From: Prevotella sp. HUN102 | GTDB lineage: Bacteria > Bacteroidota > Bacteroidia > Bacteroidales > Bacteroidaceae | Direction: 5' to 3' | Assembly (NCBI RefSeq): GCF_000688375.1 | Contig: NZ_JIAF01000001.1 | Coordinates: 372,001 to 436,000, forward strand | Length of the DNA stretch: 64,000 nucleotides | Shown: piece by piece, positions 16,314 through 25,033 of the stretch | How positions within the stretch are numbered: position 1 is the first letter of the stretch | Layout: each line of letters begins with the position of its first letter | Notes under the pieces: model-generated | Told to the model about the DNA's origin: nothing | The model's input: the letters and a program-made list of their open reading frames with translations, nothing else | The model's database searches: none | Program-made: the position numbers and the translations under genes

Positions 16314-18225
16314 GTCTTATCCTTTCCAGTTCCTTTTCCGTATCAGCTATAAGTTTTCGTATCTCAATGATGATATTTTCCGTGCAGGTATTGACGGTAT
16401 TGCTGTCCGTGCCCATGCCCTTGAGCATCTCGTGGTAGTATTGCAGCTTGCATTCCCGCCGCATCAGTTCCCACAAGGGGCGTATCCTGTGCACAATCTC
16501 GCGCAACGCCTCCCTGTCAGCCTCTTTCATGGCACGTCTCAGGTCTGCGATGTCTTTCCTTGAACTTGCTATCAGTTTTTGCAGGATACCGCACTTGTCC
16601 GTCGTTCCGCGTGTCAGAGGAGTAAAATCGGCACAGCATGTCTGCTGTGCCACAGAAGAGAGGCTTCGCAGCAGTTCGTTGGAAGAAAAAGGCTTGAACA
16701 CACAGCCGGAGAAGCCTCTTGCCATGATGTCTTCCCGCGAGAAGTCTCCCCGCGCACTCATGGCTATCACGGGAAGTTGCCTTGAGTTCTGCAGGTTCGA
16801 TTTTCGCAGAAGTTCCAGCAGGGAAAAGCCATCCGTTCCCGACATCCGTATGTCGCTCAGCAGTACGTCGTAGTCTTGCCGGCGTATGGCGGCGGAAAAC
16901 TCCGATGTGCTGCTGTATGCCGTACAGGAAACACCGTTTCGTTCCAGCATCTCCCTGACCATCTCAAGCTGTAGGGTGTCGTCGTCAATAACCAGCACGT
17001 GATGCGGAAGAAGCAACGGCCTGTCATCTTCTCCCGACATGCCGTTGTTCACAGGGAGGTCCGTTTTTGGAAGCGGCAGGGAAACCCTGAAGGATGAGCC
17101 TTTCCCCTGTTTGCTTGTGACGCTGATTCTGCCTCCCATGAGAATTACGAGTCCTTTCGTTATGGTCAGTCCAAGGCCATAGCCTTCCTCTTTCCCGGCA
17201 TTGTCGCATCGCTCGAAAGGAACGAAGATTCTCTCCATCGTCTTCTTGTCCATTCCGATTCCCGTGTCCCGTATTTCCACTTCCAGTTTTCCTTTGGAAT
17301 ATACAGCCCGGAATACAACCCTTCCGCGACAGGTATATTTCATGGCGTTGGTCAGCAGATTGTCTATGATTTCCTCTATACGGTCCGCGTCTCCTATCAG
17401 TGTTACATCCGTTGACTTGAAGGTATGAACGAAAACCAAATTCCTGTCCTTGGCCATCTGTACGGCACATGTCACAGTCCTGTCCAACAAGTCCGACAAA
17501 TGGAAGGGGATTGCATTTACCGTTGCCTTTTCCTCCTTCAGCCTGTATATGTCCAGCAGACCGTTCAGTAGATGCAGGATATGCAGGCAGCGTTCCCTTA
17601 TATTTGCAAGATATCTGTCGTGTTCTTCCTTGCAGCATGCGCTCATGGCGAGTTCGGCACTTCCGCTGATGACATTCAGCGGACTGCGGATGTAATGAGA
17701 GACGGAGAGGATTATTTTCTTGTGCGTTTCCAGCAATATGCGGTGCTCCCGTATGCACTTTTCCTTTTCGAGCAGTGTCTTTTCCAAACAGAGGAAATGC
17801 CGGTATATAAAAATGTATGATGCCGAAAGAACACAAATTACGCCGGCTGTCAGGCTGCCTATGACTATGGCATGACCGCCACGTATGGGCAAGGAGTTTC
17901 TGTTGCCGGTATATAGGTACAGTCCCGTCTGTATCGGCATTTCCTGCTCCGGCAGGCTGTCGCGTAGCTCCAATAGCGGCGGCAATGATTCCATACTCCT
18001 GAAACAGCTCCATTCCCCTGCCTTGATGCAGACGATGCCGCCGGTGAGAAGTACGACAAGCACATAACTAGCAACAAGCTTGATGTGGAAGGAAATTCTC
18101 TTTATGCGTTTTCTGATGCTCCCAAGCATATCCTGCAAGGGAAACGAAAGAATATTGTCGGGTGGCAGGCTTTTTATCTGATAAAATAAATGTATTATGG
18201 GTTTATAAATCTTGAGTATCATCAT
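16231..18225 (-). CDS. rteA: RteA-like hybrid sensor histidine kinase
   Basis: 664 aa. Two membrane helices (about 50-67 and 119-141) enclose a short periplasmic loop of about 50 residues. Then come HisKA with His177 (SVSHYIRSPLN), HATPase motifs NLLTNAMKYT, DTGIGM and GYGLGLTITKG, a receiver domain (VLVIDDD; Asp in LLSDIRMSGTDG), and a C-terminal histidine-phosphotransfer-like helix (REIVHRIRPLWE). This allows a His-Asp-His-Asp phosphorelay to the RteB-like partner. The last 28 codons overlap the start of rteB, which implies translational coupling. The signal is unknown; the small periplasmic loop suggests a small ligand or a membrane stimulus. Confidence 0.87.
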   Translation of the reverse strand: MMILKIYKPIIHLFYQIKSLPPDNILSFPLQDMLGSIRKRIKRISFHIKLVASYVLVVLLTGGIVCIKAGEWSCFRSMESLPPLLELRDSLPEQEMPIQTGLYLYTGNRNSLPIRGGHAIVIGSLTAGVICVLSASYIFIYRHFLCLEKTLLEKEKCIREHRILLETHKKIILSVSHYIRSPLNVISGSAELAMSACCKEEHDRYLANIRERCLHILHLLNGLLDIYRLKEEKATVNAIPFHLSDLLDRTVTCAVQMAKDRNLVFVHTFKSTDVTLIGDADRIEEIIDNLLTNAMKYTCRGRVVFRAVYSKGKLEVEIRDTGIGMDKKTMERIFVPFERCDNAGKEEGYGLGLTITKGLVILMGGRISVTSKQGKGSSFRVSLPLPKTDLPVNNGMSGEDDRPLLLPHHVLVIDDDTLQLEMVREMLERNGVSCTAYSSTSEFSAAIRRQDYDVLLSDIRMSGTDGFSLLELLRKSNLQNSRQLPVIAMSARGDFSREDIMARGFSGCVFKPFSSNELLRSLSSVAQQTCCADFTPLTRGTTDKCGILQKLIASSRKDIADLRRAMKEADREALREIVHRIRPLWELMRRECKLQYYHEMLKGMGTDSNTVNTCTENIIIEIRKLIADTEKELERIRHEKENTDSGRQCGTCQYTERVAVGERL

Positions 18226-18239
18226 GATGGATAAGTTTT

Positions 18240-18407
18240 TCAGTTATCAACGTTTGGTGGTATGCTGAAAATCCCAACCAATATATCAAAAAAATGCAGA
18301 AATCCCTGTCGTTTCTGCGCTCTATGCCACTCTTTCCGTGAACGAATGGCAATGGAAACTGACACTCCCTTGGATTCGTATATCCCTTGGTCTATGTCGG
18401 TTTTCAC
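18240..18407 (-). CDS. Possible small ORF upstream of the rteA-like gene
   Basis: A GTG-started frame of 55 codons, ending 14 bp before rteA. The string AAAGGAG lies 8 nt before the GTG, an unusually good ribosome-binding site for Bacteroidetes. The product (VKTDIDQGIYESKGVSVS at the N-terminus) is basic in the middle and hydrophobic near the end; I recognise no family. It could be a regulatory leader peptide for rteA, the remnant of a lost gene, or chance. Confidence 0.35.
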   Translation of the reverse strand: MKTDIDQGIYESKGVSVSIAIRSRKEWHRAQKRQGFLHFFDILVGIFSIPPNVDN

Positions 18408-18494
18408 ATTTGTTGCTCCTTTGGTTATTTGACCGTTTGTTAAAATGTATGTGTTCCTCCATTACATCCCGTTTCGCATATTAAATTCTATTAA

Positions 18495-18502
18495 CAAAGG
18501 TA
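18495..18502 (-). promoter_or_regulatory. -7 box upstream of the small ORF and rteA
   Basis: The minus strand reads TACCTTTG. No TTG lies at the right distance. It would give a leader of about 260 nt before rteA. Confidence 0.4.
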
Positions 18503-18598
18503 CAATTTTTCCAAAGACGAGGAACTGACTGACAAGGGTTTACTAATAAAAAATCGAATAATACTCACCTCTCAGCAACCAGTCTTTTTGAAACCAAA

Positions 18599-18632
18599 GG
18601 CGCAAGCCCTGTTTCCCAACAAGCCTTGCGCC
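18599..18632 (-). terminator. Terminator of BspA cassette 1
   Basis: GGCGCAAG and CTTGCGCC form an 8-bp GC-rich stem with an 18-nt loop and a short T run on the minus strand, 34 bp after the HU gene. It marks the exact end of the repeated cassette. Confidence 0.6.
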
Positions 18633-18665
18633 ATATAAATTAAAGAGTTATAAAATTCAAATGAT

Positions 18666-19145
18666 TTATGGGTTGAGATCTTCTCCACCCTCCGTTGATG
18701 ATTCGGAATCCTCCGAAGTGACCTTGCCTTTCCATTCCTCCCATTCGATGTCCACGTCGGTCAGGCCACGCACGGCACGGCGACCGCCACCTGTGGCTCT
18801 TGTGCCACCGCCACGGAATCGGGTTTCGGGAATGAAGCGCACGCGCACCCCATTGATGAGCGCAGCGGTTACTTCCTTTTCTGTTGCCACACCGTTCTTG
18901 TTCGTCGCCGCCGTGAAGTAGAAAGAGCCGATACCATCTAATTTTACCGAGCGGCCCTGCGCCATATAGTCGCCCATTACTCCGCCCAATGCTGTGAGCA
19001 CGGCACGCACATCGGCGGGGCTTACCGTCGATTCGGCTGCCACGCGCTTGGAAATTTGCTCCGTCGTGATGGCAGAGCCTACGAGAATGGATTTGGGATA
19101 CCACTTGCCGTTCACTTTCATCTGTACTTTCTTGTAGAATGCCAT
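18666..19145 (-). CDS. HU-related DNA-binding protein, cassette 1
   Basis: 159 aa. Residues 1-120 fit the HU-related family of Bacteroidales: MAFYKKVQMKVNGKWYPKS at the start, a DNA-binding core with SVKLDGIGSFYFTAAT, then an Arg/Gly-rich stretch (RFRGGGTRATGGGRR) and an acidic tail. It probably binds or bends DNA; chromosomal members are often numerous. Here it is the last gene of an operon with the acidic peptide and the BspA-like protein. The copy at 57923-58402 is identical, so the pair was duplicated or converted recently. Confidence 0.88.
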   Translation of the reverse strand: MAFYKKVQMKVNGKWYPKSILVGSAITTEQISKRVAAESTVSPADVRAVLTALGGVMGDYMAQGRSVKLDGIGSFYFTAATNKNGVATEKEVTAALINGVRVRFIPETRFRGGGTRATGGGRRAVRGLTDVDIEWEEWKGKVTSEDSESSTEGGEDLNP

Positions 19146-19204
19146 AGGTTTGATTGTTTTGTGCCAAAAGCGGCTGAAATGTTAACAACGACTAAAGTAT
19201 AAGT

Positions 19205-19236
19205 AGTGGGGCACTGAAGTATAAGTAGTGCCCTAC
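19205..19236 (-). other. Intercistronic hairpin and direct repeats before HU, cassette 1
   Basis: AGTGGGGCACT (19205-19215) pairs with 19226-19236, one mismatch. The 15-nt word around AAGTATAAGTAGTG occurs twice (19194-19208 and 19216-19230). It lies between the peptide and HU genes. The same structure is at 58462-58493. Confidence 0.55.
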
Positions 19237-19327
19237 TGAAGTAGGACTTGTCGCCATCTCTATCTACACCACTCATCGGCTGGTTAATAATTGTTGCTCA
19301 AAAGAGCCGTATTGCCGGAAGCATAAA

Positions 19328-19363
19328 TGCCATGCCCCACCATCAGTGAGGCAGAGCATGGCA
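19328..19363 (-). other. Intercistronic hairpin after the acidic-peptide gene, cassette 1
   Basis: TGCCATGC/GCATGGCA arms (19328-19335 and 19356-19363), 11 nt after the peptide stop. There is no T run. It is probably a processing or stability hairpin. The duplicate is at 58585-58620. Confidence 0.5.
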
Positions 19364-19373
19364 TCACGCTGTA

Positions 19374-19580
19374 TTAGTCTTCCCAAGCATTGAAGCCCGG
19401 TTTTGCCCAGTCGTCCTCCTCGTCGAAGAAACCCTGCTTTGCGCCAATGTCGTCTTCCTGTCCGGCACCTATGCCGTGGTTGGGATCGTTGTCCACACCG
19501 ATGCTCCAAGTTTCCATCAGGGAGTTTACTTCCAGTTTGACAACCTCCGTGAGAGGTTCCGTATATGTTTTTTTCTTCAT
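19374..19580 (-). CDS. Short acidic peptide, cassette 1
   Basis: 68 aa, beginning MKKKTYTEPLTEVVKLEVN, then strongly acidic and glycine-rich with several Trp and Asp, ending in NAWED. No cysteine and no signal peptide. The N-terminal pattern (basic start, then a Val/Leu-rich segment) is common in short Bacteroidales peptides that sit beside surface-protein or peptide-export genes, but I cannot assign a family. It starts 19 bp after the bspA stop and is identical to 58631-58837. Translation is supported by its close coupling and intact duplication only. Confidence 0.65.
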   Translation of the reverse strand: MKKKTYTEPLTEVVKLEVNSLMETWSIGVDNDPNHGIGAGQEDDIGAKQGFFDEEDDWAKPGFNAWED

Positions 19581-19599
19581 TTTGCTTTCTTTCCTATTA

Positions 19600-22500
19600 T
19601 TATTTGATGATTACTTTCTTTCCGTTGTGGATATAAACACCTTTTGTGGGCTTTACCTGCACGCCGCTGAGATTGTAGTAAGGCGCGTTGTCGCTGTCCT
19701 TGCCTGTTTCGATGATGCCGTCGATGCCCGTAACGGTGCTGTCGTCGTCGAACACGATGCAGAAGCCTTTGGCAGGAGCCGACGCGCTGTTTGCCATTCG
19801 GAAATATGCCTTGAAGTATGGGAACGTGGCGCCGTTCTTGAGTTGCACGAATTTGCCCCGACTCTTGCTGAAAGCATAGTATTGATAGCCGGTCTCATTG
19901 GTGATTGGCGTATCTTCCACAGCACCTATCATACGGTTGTTGTCTGTCTCGCTATAGCCAAGTGCAGTCAATGCCGACTTATCGTGGGCTTGCGCTTCAT
20001 CCATTTCGCAATAGGAATTCACCGTAACGGCTTCCTTGCTGCGTATGAGCGCACCAACAAAGGCTGGCACATAGTAGTTGTCCACGCTGTATGCCTTTAC
20101 GAACGGATTGCTTGTGTCGTAGGCGTGGGTGTAGTCCTTCGGCACATAAGGCTTGATGTCGTTGCTGCCTTGTCCGGAAGGATATTTCACGTCGAACGGG
20201 AAGCACACCGTGCCGCCGTAGCTGTTGGTGGTCTGCGGTATCTTGTGGGTGATATTGAGCGTGTGCTTCTCTGTGCCTCCTATGGTCTTGGCTACTTCCC
20301 ATTTATCCTTATATGCCTGCACTTTGCTTTGTTTCACATAAATATTTTGGTTTTCCTTGAACGGATAACTGTCAGGCTGTTCGAAATCAACAGACCCGAG
20401 TGAGCCCGGCGTGTCGCCTACGAAATAAACGTCCTTGATGCTGTTGCCCTTGAAGGAATTCATACCGACATAACTCATATCTGCCAGCGAGACGATGGCT
20501 TCCGCCTTGTTGGTCTTTTCGTATGCGAAATCGAGAATGCTGCTGACTGTGTAATCCTTCTCCTGCCAAGTCTTGCCACGCGTGTCGGTATAGTTCGGCT
20601 CTTTGGCTGTCTTTTCTATGATAACCGATGTGCGCTCATTATAGAAACTGATGACACCCACGTCGCTCACGGAAGTGGGGAAGAACTCTGTGCCGCGGTC
20701 GTAGCCCACTTCTGTTACAAATGAAGGATGCACCTCCTTGAATCTGCTGTTATAAGTATTCACAGTCGCGTCGTTGTCACTGCTCTCATACCATTTCTTG
20801 CGTACAAAAATTGTAACATCCCTAAGATTTCTGGATTGGTACATGATGTCGTCTTTCAATTCCGGCACACTTTCCTCTCCCATGAAACTGAGCGATTTCA
20901 AGTTGTTGCAAAGGGCAATGGCACGAGTGCCGATGGCGGTTACTGTCTTGGGGAATGTAATATTGGTAATCTTGTTACTACCATAGAAAGCATAAGATTT
21001 TATCGTCGCAACGTAAGGAACAAGCGCATACTTGGTGCTGGCCTTACCTGCCGGGAATACTACGAGTTCTGTCTTATCCTTATTGGTCAACATTCCGTCA
21101 AGTGAAGAAAAGTTCGTATTGGCCGTATCCACCTTGATGGCGGTTAGGTTCTCGCAGAAATTGAAAATTCCAGTACCTATGGTTGTTACCGAAGCAGGAA
21201 TATTTATTGTAGTCAAATTAGTATAATTATCAAAAGCCTGCTGTTGGATTTCGGTAACTCCAATTGGCAGACTGATATATTGAATTCCACTGGAGCCAAA
21301 AGCACCCTCTCTTATCTCTTTAATCTTTGAAGGTGCCTGAAAAGTTACGGTTTCTAAGGCTTCCGTCTTTAGAAAGGCACCCTTGCCTATCGCCGTTACA
21401 GAAGCCGGAATATCCAATTTTTTGAGTTTTAAGTCGTTTGCAAATGCTTGGTCGTCTATTCGTTTCATTTTTGTTGCTGAACCATCGAAGGTGAAACTCT
21501 CAAGGTTTGGCATGTTACCAAAAGCCTGATAGGTTATTGCATCAAGTTGTGAGCCATCTGCAATATGTATATCAGATAGTTCGGTATAGTTGAACGCACC
21601 CGACCCCAAAGTTGCGAGAGAGGCGGGGAGTGTCATACTGCCATGCAGTTTCGTATTACCAAAGGTTGAGCTACCGATATGCGCAAGACGAGAGTTTGCC
21701 CCAAAATCAAGCGTTGAAATAGAACTGAAACGAAAAGCTTGGTCTTCTACCTTAGTAAGTGTTGAAGGAAATTTGATACTTGAAAGTTTGGAAGAATAGA
21801 ATGCCTTACCTTTAACTGTCTCGGTTCCTTCTAAAATCTGGTAAGAGCCTGTCTTAGCTATTGGGCATAGATAAAGTGTTTTCTTATCCTTGGAATATAT
21901 GATACCATCATCACTGACATAATTAGGATTATTTGAATCAACAACATATTCCTTTATATTATCGCAGTTAAGGAAAGCTCCGTCTTCTATACTGCTCACT
22001 TTAGACCCAATATCAACTTTTTCCAAGCCTCTGGCATAATCAAAAGCCTGCATGGCGATAGTTTCTGTATTACTGAGGTCAATAGACTTTAATACCGTAG
22101 ACGTATGGCAAAATGCATTACCTTTAATGGTTCTTACCGTAGAAGGAACAACATATTTACCACCCGGAAGCGTACCTGTATAATCCTTTGGAAAAGTAAT
22201 AAGTTCGGTTCCGTTACGATTCAGAAGTACGCCATCTACATCCTTATAGTTTGGATTGTCGGTATCAACCCGAAAATAAGTACCGACAGCCAAGAAACTG
22301 CCGGTAATTCCCGTTTCAATATTGGTAACTGATGAAGGAATTTTTATTTCCTGTACATTACCACATACATTAAAAGCCGTTGGCGCAATGGTTGTAATAC
22401 TACTTGGTATAGTGACATTACCACTAATACCTGTTGGATAAGCTTGAAGCGTTGTTCCGTCTGCGGAAAGAAGCCAACCTTCGTTATTGTTCTTAAATGT

Positions 22501-22944
22501 AGTATTTCCATCAACCACCTCGAAGAAAATTAATTTGTTATTTGCCTCAAAACAGTTTGTTCCCATCGTTGTGAACGACTTCGGAAATGTAACCTTGGTC
22601 AGATTCTCTGATTTGCCATAACATCCCTTTCCCATTTTAGTGTAACCTTCTGAAAAGGTTATACTGGTAACCCCCTTGGCACATCCCGTGTATTCTTTCG
22701 ACTCTGTGATGTAGACCTTTTCTTGATTCTTGGGATGTATCACATATGAGGGAACGGTTTTTGGACCAGAACCCTCAATATTACTTACAGCTGCCGTGTT
22801 TTTATGACTCACTAAATCCATTGCCGTCACAGTGTAAGTAATGTCATCTACCTTAAAAGTAGTTCCCACAGCTTGGGCGTATGCCCCTGTTGCCGACATT
22901 ATCATTGCCAACAACAGCATAAAAAATAGTTTTGTTTGTTTCAT
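19600..22944 (-). CDS. BspA-like leucine-rich repeat surface protein, cassette 1
   Basis: 1,114 aa. Signal peptide MKQTKLFFMLLLAMIMSATG, with cleavage after AYAQ. From about residue 75 to 690 the protein is built of LRR_5 (Treponema pallidum-type) repeats of about 23 residues with motifs such as IPSSVTNI and SIKFPSTLTKVEDQAF. These repeats form solenoids that bind host proteins in BspA relatives. Residues about 714-1114 are a conserved non-LRR region ending in GVYIHNGKKVIIK, typical of Prevotella secreted proteins and possibly a type IX secretion signal. These last 401 residues are identical to the second BspA protein. It is the first gene of an operon with a 450-nt leader. Confidence 0.9.
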   Translation of the reverse strand: MKQTKLFFMLLLAMIMSATGAYAQAVGTTFKVDDITYTVTAMDLVSHKNTAAVSNIEGSGPKTVPSYVIHPKNQEKVYITESKEYTGCAKGVTSITFSEGYTKMGKGCYGKSENLTKVTFPKSFTTMGTNCFEANNKLIFFEVVDGNTTFKNNNEGWLLSADGTTLQAYPTGISGNVTIPSSITTIAPTAFNVCGNVQEIKIPSSVTNIETGITGSFLAVGTYFRVDTDNPNYKDVDGVLLNRNGTELITFPKDYTGTLPGGKYVVPSTVRTIKGNAFCHTSTVLKSIDLSNTETIAMQAFDYARGLEKVDIGSKVSSIEDGAFLNCDNIKEYVVDSNNPNYVSDDGIIYSKDKKTLYLCPIAKTGSYQILEGTETVKGKAFYSSKLSSIKFPSTLTKVEDQAFRFSSISTLDFGANSRLAHIGSSTFGNTKLHGSMTLPASLATLGSGAFNYTELSDIHIADGSQLDAITYQAFGNMPNLESFTFDGSATKMKRIDDQAFANDLKLKKLDIPASVTAIGKGAFLKTEALETVTFQAPSKIKEIREGAFGSSGIQYISLPIGVTEIQQQAFDNYTNLTTINIPASVTTIGTGIFNFCENLTAIKVDTANTNFSSLDGMLTNKDKTELVVFPAGKASTKYALVPYVATIKSYAFYGSNKITNITFPKTVTAIGTRAIALCNNLKSLSFMGEESVPELKDDIMYQSRNLRDVTIFVRKKWYESSDNDATVNTYNSRFKEVHPSFVTEVGYDRGTEFFPTSVSDVGVISFYNERTSVIIEKTAKEPNYTDTRGKTWQEKDYTVSSILDFAYEKTNKAEAIVSLADMSYVGMNSFKGNSIKDVYFVGDTPGSLGSVDFEQPDSYPFKENQNIYVKQSKVQAYKDKWEVAKTIGGTEKHTLNITHKIPQTTNSYGGTVCFPFDVKYPSGQGSNDIKPYVPKDYTHAYDTSNPFVKAYSVDNYYVPAFVGALIRSKEAVTVNSYCEMDEAQAHDKSALTALGYSETDNNRMIGAVEDTPITNETGYQYYAFSKSRGKFVQLKNGATFPYFKAYFRMANSASAPAKGFCIVFDDDSTVTGIDGIIETGKDSDNAPYYNLSGVQVKPTKGVYIHNGKKVIIK

Positions 22945-23147
22945 AAAAATAAAATTCTATTGATTTATAGATTTTTGTTGTATTAAACAGATACAAATAT
23001 TCCCTTAGACCGATGGCAGAAATCTGGCCAACGGATACGACAAATTAAGAAGAGGAATTCTTTGGAATCCCTTTTCTTAAATGGAGTTGCACGAAAAAAC
23101 TCGCGCGCGTATGCGAAGATGTTTTTGGGGACGTTACGCCGGTAGCG

Positions 23148-23376
<229 letters not shown>

Positions 23377-23399
23377 TTAGTGATATTTATAATTGGATG

Positions 23400-23430
23400 C
23401 AAAGATAGTTAAAGTTTCCGAAATTTGCAA
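23400..23430 (-). promoter_or_regulatory. Promoter of BspA cassette 1
   Basis: On the minus strand TTG (23428-23430), exactly 20 bp, then TATCTTTG (23400-23407). Transcription should start near 23393, giving a leader of about 450 nt. The second cassette has an equivalent promoter. Confidence 0.8.
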
Positions 23431-23544
23431 GAGAAATTTGAAAATCAAGTGGAAATAGTGTGCAAACGATTTACAAATGTTAGATTAGGTGGCTTATAAT
23501 TTATGGAGAACCCAATTCATTGTATGACTTGGATTCTCCATATT

Positions 23545-24333
23545 TCAGAGGCTTATCGGATTGACCTTCATCGTGCCGAGATTGAGAAACAGCCCCTGAT
23601 GGTCTATCATTCCGTTTCGGAACAGTTTCCACAGAATGTCGCATCCCAGATGTGCCAGTATGGAGTTGATGAACAGGTCCTGCTTTTCCAATGCCTCTGC
23701 CAGCGAACAGCTCGGCCCGGAATCCTTGTCCTTTACTTCCTTGTAGTCCACATATTGCGTGATGACCTTCAGGGAACCGACTGTCTCATACCGTTCGGAC
23801 TTCGGCTGCTCTATTTCTTCTGGAATGGTTCCCAGAACAGCCTGCCCCGCAGCCTGGGTGTTTCCGAAGTCAAGCCAGTAGAGCGGTGTGAGATCGTCTA
23901 TATGGTTTTGGGAAGTGAGTTTTTTGAGGACCTTCCATAAGTCTATCCTTGACCGGACATTGTCCGTGCAGGTAATGAAGATGTTCGAGAGGTCCTCACG
24001 GGTCATTTTCTTGGCATCTGAGGGGTATCTGCACGCTTTTGCCCTCCAGTCGTTTCCAAAGAAGTTGTTGATTCGCGTGATAAGGCACTGCGCCTTGTTC
24101 AATCCTATTTCCGACTGCCCGAAGAGCTGCCTGCCCATATTGGCGGGACTGACGGTGTCAGGGTCATAAAGGGTGACATACAGTCCGGGATGTCCGAGAG
24201 CCTGCAGTGTGGCATCCAGCCGTGCCAGGCAGGTAAGCACCTGCGAACCCGTACCGCCTCCGCCAATCAGCGTAACGGTGACGGGGTGCTGCGGGGTCAG
24301 CAGGTATGGGATGGTATAGTGTACTCTTTTCAT
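23545..24333 (-). CDS. PRTRC system ThiF-family protein
   Basis: 262 aa. A ThiF/E1-like nucleotide-binding fold with the glycine-rich loop VTLIGGGGTGSQVLTCLARL near residue 20, then YDPDTVSPANMGRQLF and a later FITCTDN segment, as in E1-like adenylating enzymes. In PRTRC gene sets (ParB-Related, ThiF-Related Cassette) it occurs with proteins A-F on plasmids and ICEs. The biochemical role of the set is not established. It is the last gene of the PRTRC operon here; its start overlaps the end of the protein B gene by 4 bp. Confidence 0.9.
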   Translation of the reverse strand: MKRVHYTIPYLLTPQHPVTVTLIGGGGTGSQVLTCLARLDATLQALGHPGLYVTLYDPDTVSPANMGRQLFGQSEIGLNKAQCLITRINNFFGNDWRAKACRYPSDAKKMTREDLSNIFITCTDNVRSRIDLWKVLKKLTSQNHIDDLTPLYWLDFGNTQAAGQAVLGTIPEEIEQPKSERYETVGSLKVITQYVDYKEVKDKDSGPSCSLAEALEKQDLFINSILAHLGCDILWKLFRNGMIDHQGLFLNLGTMKVNPISL

Positions 24334-25028
24334 TTCAGGATATCTTTTAGTTTGAGATTGTCCAGGGGCTTCAGTTCGTCAAGGCAGAACGGCGCGTTCC
24401 GTGCCGCCTTCGTAACCAGTACGAGGTTGCTCTTTGTGGGATTGCCACGACTTCCAAGATGTGAGAACTCTGTCAGCCAGAAGATCTTCTCCCAGTATTC
24501 GAGCAGGTTTTCGAATGTGGGGTTGGAAGGACGCTTCAGCTCGGCGTTCCCAAGACAGACGCCTGCCCCTGATACATTGAAGAACGGAGCGGCATACAGG
24601 GGTGTCCTCTCGGTGGGTATCTTTCCCTTGTAGGCATAGATTCTCATACCGTGCGCCCCTGCATCGTAAATGATGCCCGGCAGATGGTATTCGGCATTCT
24701 CGATGCCCAGGTTTCCCTTGAAGAACATCATGTGCTTTTGGGGAGGATTGTACCATACATACCGCTCGCTTCCCATCCTCGTGTCACATGCAAGTAGTCG
24801 TGCAGGAATTCTTCCGCATGGCGTGACATGGTAATTCGCTGAGAAATTGTGAACGAGTGATTTCATGAACTCCGTGGTTACGGGACTGCCGCTTTCCATC
24901 CTGCCGTCATCGCCGATTCTGCGAAGTTCCAGGAAGTACCTGTCATCCTGTTCCGTCTTATAGACAATCAATGCGGCATGGGGATACATGAGCGTCGTGA
25001 TTTCCTTTGTAAGTTGATTCATAGACAT
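24330..25028 (-). CDS. PRTRC system protein B
   Basis: 232 aa, cytoplasmic, with no classical catalytic motif I can name. The segments LTKEITTLMYPHAALIVYK near the start and VWYNPPQKHMMFF in the middle fit the PRTRC B family, and the neighbours confirm it. It overlaps the ThiF gene by 4 bp and lies 5 bp after the F-like gene, so it is translated in the same operon. It is probably a partner or substrate of the ThiF-like enzyme; this is inference. Confidence 0.85.
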   Translation of the reverse strand: MSMNQLTKEITTLMYPHAALIVYKTEQDDRYFLELRRIGDDGRMESGSPVTTEFMKSLVHNFSANYHVTPCGRIPARLLACDTRMGSERYVWYNPPQKHMMFFKGNLGIENAEYHLPGIIYDAGAHGMRIYAYKGKIPTERTPLYAAPFFNVSGAGVCLGNAELKRPSNPTFENLLEYWEKIFWLTEFSHLGSRGNPTKSNLVLVTKAARNAPFCLDELKPLDNLKLKDILK

Positions 25029-25033
25029 TGTAT

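Larger units (their letters stand above)
18598..20806 (-). repeat. 2,209-bp direct repeat, copy 1 (HU, acidic peptide, C-terminal bspA)
   Basis: Identical by eye to 57855-60063, offset 39,257 bp, same orientation. The boundary is sharp on the left (18597 differs). On the right, identity ends inside the bspA gene at 20806, after which similarity continues but decays. Confidence 0.92.

Noticed and set aside
14991..16352. 453-codon plus-strand open frame
   Set aside because: Antisense to the rteB-like gene, which has every expected sigma-54 activator motif.
18226..18597. tetQ or a tetQ remnant upstream of the rteA-like gene
   Set aside because: Only about 370 bp are available and no ribosomal-protection-protein sequence is visible.
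19390..20403. 337-codon plus-strand frame, present identically in both cassettes
   Set aside because: Antisense to the bspA 3' end; it is identical only because the DNA is duplicated.
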